A program made the position numbers and the translations under genes. A stretch of DNA of 64,000 bases from Roseibium sp. MMSF_3412 (lineage in GTDB: Bacteria > Pseudomonadota > Alphaproteobacteria > Rhizobiales > Stappiaceae), in NCBI RefSeq assembly GCF_030733265.1, contig NZ_JASHJI010000001.1, forward strand, positions 186,001 to 250,000, given 5' to 3'. Positions 43,385-52,600 of the stretch are shown here, piece after piece; within the stretch, counting starts at the first letter, position 1, and the number at the start of each line of letters is the position of its first letter. The notes under the pieces are model-generated. The model saw nothing but the letters and a program-made list of their open reading frames with translations. It was not told the origin of the DNA and searched no databases.

Positions 43385-44488
43385 ATGGACCTGACCGCAC
43401 TTCTTGACAGACTGCCCGAACCAACGGTGCTCGTGCTTGGCGGACTGACGGTCGGCGTTCTGTTCGGTGCACTTGCCCAGCAGAGCCGGTTCTGCCTGAG
43501 GGCCGCCGCGCTCGAATTTTCAAGGCGCAGGCCCGCCGACCGCCTGCCCATCTGGCTGCTGGCGTTTTCAAGCGCCCTGATCGCGACGCAATGTCTTGCG
43601 CTTCTGGGAGAGGTTGATACGGGCGAAACCCGCCAGCTGGCGTCCCCGCAAAGCCTCTCCGGAGCGCTTATCGGAGGGGCGATGTTTGGCACCGGCATGG
43701 TAATGGCACGGGGATGCGCAAGCCGGTTGCTGGTCCTGTCGGCAACCGGCAATCTGAGGGCCTTGCTGTCAGGACTCGTCTTTGCCGTCGTTGCCCAGGC
43801 AAGCCTTTACGGTGCCCTGAAACCGCTGCGCGACTGGTTGTCCGGACTATGGACGACGGTCGATACGGCTGGCAATGATCTCACGACATTCCTGGGCATG
43901 AGCGAAACAGCCATCTTTCTGTTCGGGTGTCTCTGGCTGCTCGCAGGCCTTGGCTTCGCCGCTCGCAACCGCAGTTCCGTCTGGCGGATGGCCGCGGCTG
44001 TCGGCGCGGGACTGACGGTGCCGCTGGCGCTCTGGTTCACAACCGCCATGACCCGCCAGGCGTTCGATCCGGTGCAGGTGGAGGGTGTCACCTTCACGGG
44101 GCCCTCGGCCGACATGCTGATGCTGTTCCTGTCCGTGCCCTTCGAAAATCTCGGCTTCAACTCAGGACTTGTGCCGGGTGTTTTCCTCGGCTCTTTCCTT
44201 GCAGCCCTCCTCACCCGGCAACTCCTGCTGCAGGGGTTTGAAAGCGGACCGTCCATGGCGCGGTATCTGACCGGCGCCGCCCTGATGGGCTTTGGCGGGA
44301 TGCTGGCCGGTGGGTGCGCGGTTGGCGCAGGCATAACCGGCGCTTCCCTTTTCGCCGTCACCGCCTGGCTGACGCTTGTCGGCATATGGCTGTCAGCAAT
44401 CGCGACGGATCATCTGCTCGAAATGGCATCCCGGCCCACAGCCCTTGCCCTCAACGCTCAGCGCGATCGCAAGCAATCGTCGCAGTAA
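43385..44488 (+). CDS. YeeE/YedE-family transporter, SoxT2-like
   Basis: The 367-residue protein has about ten membrane segments. YeeE motifs are present: QQSRFCLRAAALEF, MVMARGCASRLLVLSATGNLRALLSG and GGCAVGAGITGASLFAVTAW. It is clearly a paralogue of the gene upstream, but longer and divergent. It probably moves a sulfur-containing anion. The stop is followed by non-coding DNA and a frameshifted DUF1330-like gene. Confidence 0.85.
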   Translation: MDLTALLDRLPEPTVLVLGGLTVGVLFGALAQQSRFCLRAAALEFSRRRPADRLPIWLLAFSSALIATQCLALLGEVDTGETRQLASPQSLSGALIGGAMFGTGMVMARGCASRLLVLSATGNLRALLSGLVFAVVAQASLYGALKPLRDWLSGLWTTVDTAGNDLTTFLGMSETAIFLFGCLWLLAGLGFAARNRSSVWRMAAAVGAGLTVPLALWFTTAMTRQAFDPVQVEGVTFTGPSADMLMLFLSVPFENLGFNSGLVPGVFLGSFLAALLTRQLLLQGFESGPSMARYLTGAALMGFGGMLAGGCAVGAGITGASLFAVTAWLTLVGIWLSAIATDHLLEMASRPTALALNAQRDRKQSSQ

Positions 44489-44587
44489 GGACGAACCAAC
44501 ATGCCTTCCCTTCGCGGTTGTTCAACCGTTCCTGCTGTCCAACGTTCCGACATAAGAAAGTGAAACAGCGATTTGCCTGATGATATG

Positions 44588-44967
44588 CTACAAACGCAAT
44601 CCCGGCGCTTTGACTGTCCTGTGTTGCGAAGCTTCCTGGCAGGCTGGGTCGCGTATCATCTCGATGAAGGCGATGGCAGACGGGTATTCGGCAACAAAGC
44701 AGATGTCCCAATTCTCCGATTGCGGTCCAATCATCATCATGAGGTCAAAAGCGCCCCACCAGACAATGCGGCCACCGACACGATTCAAACCGGCGCGCTC
44801 AGTCGGCTGTATTCCGCATTCGCGCTTTCCCCGATGGCAGCAAACTCGGCGGAGTACTCCGCCTTGTCTCGCAGCCTTATCAAGTTCAGCATTTGAATTG
44901 GTCCCTCGCGATCGAAGGATTTGAACGCTTGCCAGGTCGCCTTGTCGAAACTGGTGAAAACAGCCAT
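44588..44967 (-). pseudogene. Frameshifted DUF1330-like gene
   Basis: Two overlapping minus-strand frames together make one small protein. The first (44967 down to 44785) begins MAVFTSFDKATWQAFKSFDR and runs to EYSRLSAPV. The second continues with ERAGLNRVGGRIVWWGAFDL and FVAEYPSAIAFIEMIRDPA to the end. The joined product of about 125 residues fits a dimeric ABM/DUF1330-like protein, so a one-base shift near 44790-44810 has probably inactivated it, or there is a sequencing error. It is just downstream of the enoyl-CoA hydratase gene and was probably co-transcribed. Confidence 0.65.
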
Positions 44968-44969
44968 CG

Positions 44970-45761
44970 TCAGGCTCCTTGATAGATCGGTGCCCTGCGG
45001 GCAATCCAGGCATCGAGGCCTTCCAGAACGTCCTGCGTCGCGGCCATGCGCGCGAACTGTTCCCTTTCAATCAGGAGGCCTTGTTCAATCGTCGTATTGA
45101 TCCCTCTGGTGACGGCCGAGATGATTCTCGAAGCGGCGAGAGGTGAATGTCGGAGAATGCGTTCGGCCAGTTCAAATGCAGCAGGAAGCAGCTTCTCGTG
45201 GGGAACGACCTTGTTCACCAATCCGAGCTCATACGCGCGCTCAGCAGAGAATCTGTCACCTGTCAGGAGCAACTCCAAAGCCCGTTTCCGACCCGCCAAA
45301 CGCGGCAATCTCTGGGTACCGCCGAATGTTGGTGGAATGCCGATGTTGATTTCCGGTTTGGCAAATTCTGCCTGATCCGAGGCGACAGCCAGGTGGACGG
45401 CCTCGGTGATTTCGCAACCGCCTCCAAAGGCAATTCCGTTGACGGCCGCCAGTATGGGTTTTGGATAGGATTCCAGCCTGGCCGTCATGGTTTGACCGCG
45501 CTTGCAGAACTGATTCACCGCAACATCGACACCTTCTCTTATGCTTGCCGCAAACTCGTGAATATCGCCCCCGGCAGAGAAGGCCCGATCCCCTGCCCCG
45601 GTCAGAATGACAGCGCCGATGTCATCGTTGTTTTCGATCTGATCCAGAAGCTCCAATAGTCGGTCATTGGTTTGATAATTCAGTGCGTTCAACTTCTCCG
45701 GCCTGTTTAAGGTCAGAAGAGCCACGCGATCCTTGATCTCAATCAGGACACTGTTTTGCAT
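44970..45761 (-). CDS. Enoyl-CoA hydratase/isomerase-family protein
   Basis: The product has 263 residues from the ATG at 45761, the usual crotonase length; the frame open to 45983 overlaps the divergent TetR gene. Crotonase signatures are DRAFSAGGDIHEFA (oxyanion hole), AFGGGCEITEAVHLAVA and KPEINIGIPPTFGGTQRLPR with both catalytic Glu. It hydrates or isomerises an acyl-CoA. It is divergent from a TetR regulator and is followed by the DUF1330-like pseudogene, suggesting a small acyl-CoA detoxification or degradation unit inside the island. Confidence 0.9.
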   Translation of the reverse strand: MQNSVLIEIKDRVALLTLNRPEKLNALNYQTNDRLLELLDQIENNDDIGAVILTGAGDRAFSAGGDIHEFAASIREGVDVAVNQFCKRGQTMTARLESYPKPILAAVNGIAFGGGCEITEAVHLAVASDQAEFAKPEINIGIPPTFGGTQRLPRLAGRKRALELLLTGDRFSAERAYELGLVNKVVPHEKLLPAAFELAERILRHSPLAASRIISAVTRGINTTIEQGLLIEREQFARMAATQDVLEGLDAWIARRAPIYQGA

Positions 45762-45839
45762 CGCTTTTTTCTCCAATCTCTTTAGCTTGACTAAAGTTAT
45801 TGGGAATGCATTCTTAGGTACACTCACTAAGGAGTATAC

Positions 45840-46439
45840 ATGAGCTCGGACCCCGGAAAGCCGACGCGAGATCGCATTTTGGATGCGGCCAGCAAGCTCT
45901 TCTACAAGGAGGGTATTCGCGCCGTCAGCGTTGATGCCGTGGCCGAGAAGGCAGGCATTACGAAGAAGACGCTCTACTATCATTTCAAGAGCAAGGACGA
46001 TCTCATAACCGGATATCTGGAGTCACGTGATCATCCCAACCTGATAGCGTTTGCCGGCTGGTTTGATGAGTGCGAGGGCAGCTTGGCTGACAAAACAGCC
46101 GAAATATTCCTGCGAGTGGCAGAGAGTGCCCGTCATCCCAAGTGGAGAGGGTGTGGCTTTATCAGAACCGCTGCGGAACTTGCCAGCATGCCGGGTCACC
46201 CGGCGGTCGTCGTTGGCGCCGGCCATAAAAAGAAATTCGAAAGCTGGCTGGCGGAAAAGTACGAGAATGCGGGCCTCCGGCACCCCGGGCAAACTGCCCG
46301 CAGCATCGTACTGCTGATGGAGGGTGCGTTTTCAACAATGCTGATCCACAGGGATCCAGACTATGCATTGGACGCGGGCGAGACAGCAAAGAGCCTTGTC
46401 GCCTCGAAGATGGCCGATAACGACGCCCCGACAACGTAA
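45840..46439 (+). CDS. TetR-family transcriptional regulator
   Basis: The product has 199 residues. The N-terminal TetR helix-turn-helix is typical (ILDAASKLFYKEGIRAVSVDAVAEKAGITKKTLYYHFKSKDDLITGYL). The C-terminal ligand domain resembles the acyl or aromatic-responsive group. It starts 78 bp from the divergent enoyl-CoA hydratase gene with an AT-rich gap containing ACTAAAGTTATTGGG, so it probably controls that gene. Confidence 0.9.
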   Translation: MSSDPGKPTRDRILDAASKLFYKEGIRAVSVDAVAEKAGITKKTLYYHFKSKDDLITGYLESRDHPNLIAFAGWFDECEGSLADKTAEIFLRVAESARHPKWRGCGFIRTAAELASMPGHPAVVVGAGHKKKFESWLAEKYENAGLRHPGQTARSIVLLMEGAFSTMLIHRDPDYALDAGETAKSLVASKMADNDAPTT

Positions 46440-46528
46440 TCCAGTCTTCGGTTGAATTCATCAGATGGTGGGCTGCCAACGCCTGTCTTCACCATCGGCG
46501 ACGATTAAACGATTGAAAGAAAAGCTCC

Positions 46529-47041
46529 ATGATTACAAATGATTATATCAACGAGATGGCCACCTATACACGCTGGCAAAACGACACCGTCTTTCAGCTT
46601 TGCGACGGTATTGGCCACGACGAACGCAACCGGGATCGGGGGCTGTTTTTCGGGTCGATCCACAAGACATTGGATCACATTTGCGTGGTCAATCGCAGGA
46701 TCCTGACATTCCTCGATGGGACCTTGCCGGAACGCAGTCCGAGGGGGCATGTGGCATGGCCTGATTGGGAAGATCTGAAACGCGCTCGTCTGGAGCAGGA
46801 CGATCAGCTTGCGGCGGGTGCACGCGACTGGACAGAGGCATGGTTGGCAGGAAAAACCACCAAGAGGGATCCGCAGGGGGACGACATACCCGCCATTCCG
46901 CGCTGGGTGATGGTTGTGCAGATCTTCAATCACCAAACCCATCATCGAAGCCAGGTCACGACAGCGTTGCACAAGATGGGCGTTGACTATGGTTCGACGG
47001 ATATCCCGTGGCGCCCCGGCGCGGGTTTCTTTGCCGGATAG
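46529..47041 (+). CDS. DinB-family protein
   Basis: The 170-residue four-helix protein has the DinB metal His pattern: SIHKTLDHICVVNRRIL near residue 42 and FNHQTHHRSQVTTALHKMG near 132, with the three His in register. DinB proteins bind Ni/Zn and often act as thiol-dependent transferases (for example on bacillithiol or mycothiol analogues); the function here is unknown. It is 89 bp after the TetR gene on the same strand. Confidence 0.88.
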   Translation: MITNDYINEMATYTRWQNDTVFQLCDGIGHDERNRDRGLFFGSIHKTLDHICVVNRRILTFLDGTLPERSPRGHVAWPDWEDLKRARLEQDDQLAAGARDWTEAWLAGKTTKRDPQGDDIPAIPRWVMVVQIFNHQTHHRSQVTTALHKMGVDYGSTDIPWRPGAGFFAG

Positions 47042-47244
47042 AAGTAAATGTGATTCATACGGGTAAGCGATTGATTTGAGCTCTGACACGAAGTGCATGG
47101 TTCGGCAGACGCAAGGGGAAATCACTCCGCTCGCGTCAATTTATGGTTCCATTCAAGCACTATTGAAGGACCTGTCTGTTTCCGGGTTTCAAAAAAAGCC
47201 AGCTGTCTATTGGCAGTGAATTTTTTTCAGCTTAGAGCATTCAT

Positions 47245-47715
47245 ATGATTGAATTTCTTGAAAAACTAATCGCAGGCGATCGTGGAGCAGTTATTCTGAT
47301 TTCCGCGGCATATTTTGCGCTGATAGGCGTGTACTCGTTGATACACATGTACCGGATAAGTAAGTGGCCAAGTGTCATCGGGAAATTACATGAGGAAAAC
47401 ATCCAAGGCTCAGGGGTTGGTTCACATGATGAAACCAACTACCGCGCGACTGTTCGTTACACCTACGTTGTCGATGGTGTGCCTTATGAAAACGACAAAA
47501 TTAACCCCTGGATTATCCTACTTTCTCATAATCTGCGGGCGTTGTTGAATTGGCAGTTTCGTTACATAGACAGGCACGACGGATCAGACGTAACAGTGTT
47601 CTACCACCCCGGAACACCCGAAAAGGCCTACCTTGTCGTTCCTGGTTGGAAGCAAATGGCCCTGGTATCTGCGCTTTGCTTTGGTGTCGCGGCTCTCATT
47701 CTTTTGGCTTTGTAA
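47245..47715 (+). CDS. DUF3592-domain membrane protein
   Basis: The product has 156 residues. An N-terminal membrane segment (ILISAAYFALIGVYSLIHMY) and a C-terminal one (ALVSALCFGVAALILLAL) flank a soluble region (YRATVRYTYVVDGVPYENDKI, VTVFYHPGTPEKAYLVV), the standard DUF3592 layout. The function is unknown. The GC content is clearly lower than that of the sox genes, consistent with recent gain. The gap before it (47042-47244) holds nothing I can identify. Confidence 0.85.
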   Translation: MIEFLEKLIAGDRGAVILISAAYFALIGVYSLIHMYRISKWPSVIGKLHEENIQGSGVGSHDETNYRATVRYTYVVDGVPYENDKINPWIILLSHNLRALLNWQFRYIDRHDGSDVTVFYHPGTPEKAYLVVPGWKQMALVSALCFGVAALILLAL

Positions 47716-48145
47716 GCTTTCAACGTTGTTCGACTACGGGCGAAGCGAGCGATCACAGGCAGAACGCCGTTGAAGTTGTAGGAATTGTAGTTGATCTTCC
47801 TGAGACCCATGATGTGCGCAAAGACCGCTCTTGCCGACCGTCCCAAAAGACATTTGTCAGCTGATATGCAAACGTCCGAGATGGGGACTTTATCGCCTTC
47901 GGCAAACGCTGGATCCTATGACGGCTTTGCGCCACCATTTCGGTCATGCGCCGTATTGAATGCAGCGCCCAAGAGCGGACATCCATTTAAGGCGCAGCAA
48001 ATTCACAGGATGGGCGGGAAGCTGTCATTCGCGGTGGTTTGAGCGAAGGTCAGCTCTGCGGACAAACCTGGCATTCATCCTGTTGAGTGGAACAACCGAT
48101 CTAAGTTATCGAGCTCACCTTCTTTAGTGGCACTGGTGAACAAAG
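47716..48145. other. Gene-free stretch
   Basis: 430 bp with no ribosome-site-supported frame on either strand. Short frames exist but look like shadows. The end (around 47980-48045) has a GC-rich patch unlike its AT-rich surroundings and may be a decayed gene or element. Confidence 0.45.
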
Positions 48146-48649
48146 TCAAAAGAGGCTGAAAACAAGCTCGGACATAAACAATAAGAGAAGAACTATTGAA
48201 ACGACGGACCAGTAAACTCGATCAAGTTGCGTTGCGCCGAGTGCATAACCTTCGCCCTTCACTACTCGCATCAAATTTCCGGTCAGGTTCGAAGGAGGGT
48301 TTTTTTCTTCGGCGCGGATTTTCTGAAGCTGTGTTTCCCAACCCAATTCGACACTGTTACTACCTGCGTGAATGCGGTCTTCGATTGATTTGACATACCT
48401 TCCAAGCCTCATCCCGTAGAGTTTGAAACGCGCTTGTGTCAGTAAAGTATAGAAAGCAATCGCTGAACCTGCTAACAATATGAATGGGTTGTCCATGTCA
48501 AAAGTTCCAGAGTAGTAAATACCCAAGACTGCAATAATCGAAAGGTTGCCATTTCGTTGGAGTTGCTGATCCAAGCGGCTACGATCCAAAATTTCGGCGC
48601 GGGCCGCCTTGTATTCTTCAATCAAAAAATCAATTGAATCTTCGGGCAT
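48146..48649 (-). CDS. Small membrane protein of unknown function
   Basis: The product has 167 residues from the ATG at 48649 (AGGTGAAAGAG just upstream; a GTG at 48658 is in frame). It has hydrophobic segments near residues 40-58, 60-73 and at the C-terminus (SVVSIVLLLLFMSELVFSLF). The middle is polar and charged (RLGRYVKSIEDRIHAGSN). I do not recognise the family. It is in the AT-rich right part of the island, which suggests accessory cargo. Confidence 0.6.
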   Translation of the reverse strand: MPEDSIDFLIEEYKAARAEILDRSRLDQQLQRNGNLSIIAVLGIYYSGTFDMDNPFILLAGSAIAFYTLLTQARFKLYGMRLGRYVKSIEDRIHAGSNSVELGWETQLQKIRAEEKNPPSNLTGNLMRVVKGEGYALGATQLDRVYWSVVSIVLLLLFMSELVFSLF

Positions 48650-49242
48650 CTCTTTCACCTGAGCTCAACATACCCACAAATCTAGTAGGGTGCTTTGAAT
48701 TAATGAGCTTCTCCATACCGAATTTTGGGTCCATCGCAGTTAATCGACTCTTTAGGACTTTATCAACGTTCGTAGATGGCTATCCATGTTCTATAACTCG
48801 AAAGTCTAACAACTTAGAGCAGACACTCGTGCAATTTGCAACATCTTGAGCTTTGGGCTCTAAGCGGGCTTTCGCTGCGCGGTGTGTCAATGACCGCTCC
48901 GGGCCAAACCGGCCGCGAACTCGCGCCGCTTGAACATTCACTTCAACGACTTTGTGGACGGAACCGGCCAGTCCGCTTCCCGCCCAAATCTGATCATTTG
49001 ACCGGACCACAACAAGGATCTGTTTCCCGCCCTTTGTGACCCGGCTCATCTTGTGCAAGCGGCATATCTCAGCCCCCGAGCGCGGAGGCCCAAGGATCGC
49101 GCCGGGACGGCCGATCATGGGCGCTGCACAGGTGTTTCGGATATCCACCCCCTGTGTTGCAGCTGGGGTTCGAGCGGGTCAGATCGCCATGTCAGCCGAG
49201 CCTGCCAACTGTCCTGAATACTTCAGGATCTCGTGTGTCAAA
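48650..49242. other. Gene-poor right edge of island
   Basis: About 590 bp with no supported gene. A GC-richer patch (48850-49130) contains degenerate sequence in all frames, which looks like a decayed element. A small hairpin (CCTGAATACTTCAGG) lies just before the right direct repeat. Confidence 0.5.
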
Positions 49243-49494
49243 AGCTTCCCAAGCTTAAGACGAGGGTTCGATTCCCTTCACCCGCTCCAATTAATTCAAT
49301 AACTTAGAAGTCATTTCGCCAAAAGCTTGATATTCGGGGAAGCACCGGGGAAGCAGAAGGCAGCGTTTCATACATCAAGTGTCACACCACATAGACGCTT
49401 CAAGTCAAAACAGAAAATCTACCGTCCGCGCTGTCCAGGCTGTCCGAAAAGGCTATTTTTAGCCCGCACCAAATTGCATCATTGCCGCCTATCC
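49243..49494 (+). repeat. Right direct repeat of the sox island (att-like)
   Basis: It begins with the 3' 47 nt of tRNA-Gly (AGCTTCCCAAGCTTAAGACG to CCCGCTCCA) and continues through the same downstream 205 bp as the left copy with scattered changes. The 5' part of the tRNA is missing, so this copy is not a functional tRNA gene. The remaining gap to the giant gene (49495-49659) holds nothing recognisable. Confidence 0.85.
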
Positions 49495-49659
49495 CCGTCC
49501 CTCCTGCCCTATCTACTGTCCATGCAACAAATGAGCAGCGTGCCGCATCGGATTGGAAAAGGGGCGGGAAAAGGAAGTAGTCACCAATCATGTGACTGGC
49601 GAGCCACCTCTTTCCCTGACCTAAGTTCAAAATCGACGTTCACAGCGAACCAAAAACGA

Positions 49660-52600
49660 TCAAACAAACTCGAAGTCGTCGCTTTGCAGATTTGAGACCA
49701 GAACGCTCTTCAAGACGACAACGGTGTCTTCATCCAGAGTTATGGTTGTGTCCGTGCCGTCGTCCGCAGCGGCTGCAAGAACGGCATTGAAGTCGGCAAA
49801 TACCGCGCTTTCGAATTGGAGAACATCGGCTTCAGCTCCACTTGTCTCGAAATCGGTGACGGTGTCGCTCGAGGCACCTGCGCCTGTGAAGACGAAGGTA
49901 TCCGAGCCGCTTCCTCCGGAGAGAACATTGCTGCCACCGGCACCGCTCAAAATATCGTCGCCGGCACCACCAGACAAAAACTCGGCATTGCCGCTTCCTG
50001 AAAGCGTGTCGTTTCCGGTCGTTCCGTTCAAGAATTCGACAGTGTGACCTTCCTCTTGACTATTCAACTGGTTCGCTTCACCGAACCCACCCTGGCCATC
50101 GCCAAGGCGCGTCCAGATAGAGCCGTCCTCAGACGATAGGACGGCATCGGTGACACCATCGCCATTAAGGTCTTCGTAAGACGTCGCGATGGTGCCAAAA
50201 AGATCAACCAAAGCAAATGTGCTGTCTTGGACCCAAGTTACGACTTTCTCAGGAGCCGAGCCAACGCTAAGTGTTGTTTCCCCGACCCTTAGACCTTGAT
50301 TGTACGCAGACAAATCCGCTTTGAGAGCAACCCCAGGGTCCACTGTGGAAGCGCTTATGTATTCAACAATTCCATTCTTGAGGTATTGGATCGTTCCATC
50401 AGACAGACGCTCGATGCTCAATGCATCACCGACTGCATAAGTGCCGAACTGCCCCTTGCTCGAGCCACTTTCGTATATGAACAAACGGCCGCTACCAGTT
50501 TGATACCAGCTATAGTCAATCGATGTATAGCTGTTGTCTTTGCCATCAACCGAAAGACCAACAAGAAGATCTTTGCCAACCTGATAAACGATCGTTGTAA
50601 GTGAGCCAGCCCCGGTGAATTCTTCTTCCGAGTAAGTTCCGGTGTTCCAGGCATTTCCGCCCGCGGTTTTCTCAAGCACATTCGTCGCAAGGTCCCTGCC
50701 CTGCGCCTGAGCCTTGCCAAATCCGCCTTGGCCATCGCCAAGACGTGTCCAGATCGACCCGTCCTCAGACGACAGGATGGCATCGGCAACGCCGTCGCTG
50801 TTCAAATCCTCAAGGGTTGTGGAAACCGCATCTGTTGGTGCGATTGCAACAACATCAAGACTATGCATCCAGGTCACAAGCTCTGCGGAACCGGTTCCGA
50901 CCTGCAGATACGTGTCGTTCAAGCGCGAACCATGATAAGCAAAACTTGCATCGGCATAAAGAGACGTCGCTGGATCAGACACAATGGTACTGGTGTAAAA
51001 AACGTCCCCGTTCTTAAGATACTGAACAGTCCCGTCTGGAAGTCGTTTGATCTGAAGCTCATCCCCAACGCTGTACGCGCCGAACTGTCCGCGTGAGGTC
51101 CCGCTTTCGTGCACGCTGAGTAAGCCATTCGCAGCCTGATAAATTGCAAACTCAATGGACGTGAAATCCTCAGCTGCCGGGCTTGTCGACAGCCCCAGCG
51201 CCGTATGTTTGTTCGTCTGATAGACCGTAGTCGTAAGCGTACCAGAACCAACCAATGCTTCTTCGGAGTAAGCGCCACGGTTCCAGTGGCCGTGTCCACC
51301 GCTCACTTTCTCAATTACATTCGTTGCAAGATCCCTGCCCTGCGCCTGGGCCTTGCCAAATCCGCCCTGGCCATCGCCAAGACGTGTCCATATCGCGCCG
51401 TCCTCGGACGTCAGGATGGCATCAACGACGGTGTCACCGTTCAGGTCTTCAAAGTTCGTGGAAACCGCGTCTGTTGGTGCGATTGCAACGACATCAGGAC
51501 TATGCACCCATGTCACAAGCTCTGCAGCACTCGAGCCGACCTGCAGATACGTGTCGTTCAAGCGCGAACCATGATAAGCAAAACTTGCATCGGCATAAAG
51601 AGACGTCGCTGGATCAGACACAATGGTACTGGTGTAAAAAACGTCCCCGTTCTTAAGATACTGAACAGTCCCGTCTGGAAGTCGTTTGATCTGAAGTTCA
51701 TCCCCAACGCTGTACGCGCCGAACTGTCCGCGTGAGGTCCCGCTTTCGTGCACGCTGAGTAAGCCATTCGCAGCCTGATAAATTGCAAACTCAATGGACG
51801 TGAAATCCTCAGCTGCCGGGCTTGTCGACAGCCCCAGCGCCGTATGTTTGTTCGTCTGATAGACCGTAGTCGTAAGCGTACCAGAACCAACCAATGCTTC
51901 TTCGGAGTAAGCGCCACGGTTCCAGTGGCCGTGTCCACCGCTCACTTTCTCAATTACATTCGTTGCAAGATCCCTGCCCTGCGCCTGGGCCTTGCCAAAC
52001 CCACCCTGGCCATCGCCAAGACGTGTCCATATCGCGCCGTCCTCGGACGTCAGGATGGCATCCATAACGCCGTCGCTGTTCAGGTCCTCGTAGGTCGTCG
52101 TGACAGGATCCGAGACCCCAATCACGGTCATGCGCTGATCGGGAACCCAAGTAACGAGTTCACCAGGCGCACTGCCAGTCTTGAGAACCGTGTCACCTAT
52201 TCGGCTGCCTGTTGTATGGAAGCTGGCGTCCGCATGCAGTTCGGTTGCAGGATCGGACGAAACCGAGCTCGTATAGAACACCACACCGTTTTGCAGGTAT
52301 TGAACCGTTCCGTCGGCGAGGCGTTCGATGCTCAACTCATCACCAAAGTGATAAGAGCTGAAAGTGCCTTGTCCTACGCCACTCTCAAAGATCCGCAGTT
52401 TGCCATCTGCGTGCTGGTAAATTGCAAAGTCGATCGTTTGATAGCCTGAATCACCGGGCTCTTCAGAGAGGCCAACCATTATAGGCTTATTAGTCTGATA
52501 AACCGTGGTCGAGAGAGACCCTGCACCAACAAGACCTTCTTCTGATGAAGCTCCCGCGTTCCAATCCGTTCCGCCGCTGGTCTTTTCCAAAACATTTGTC

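Noticed and set aside
47791-48042. Short frames in the 47716-48145 gap
   Set aside because: No ribosome site or domain on either strand; possible decayed DNA only.
49036-49302. Plus-strand frame of 88 codons across the right island edge
   Set aside because: Its end is a translated tRNA fragment (FPSLRRGFDSLHPL-type), so it is an artefact of the att-like repeat.
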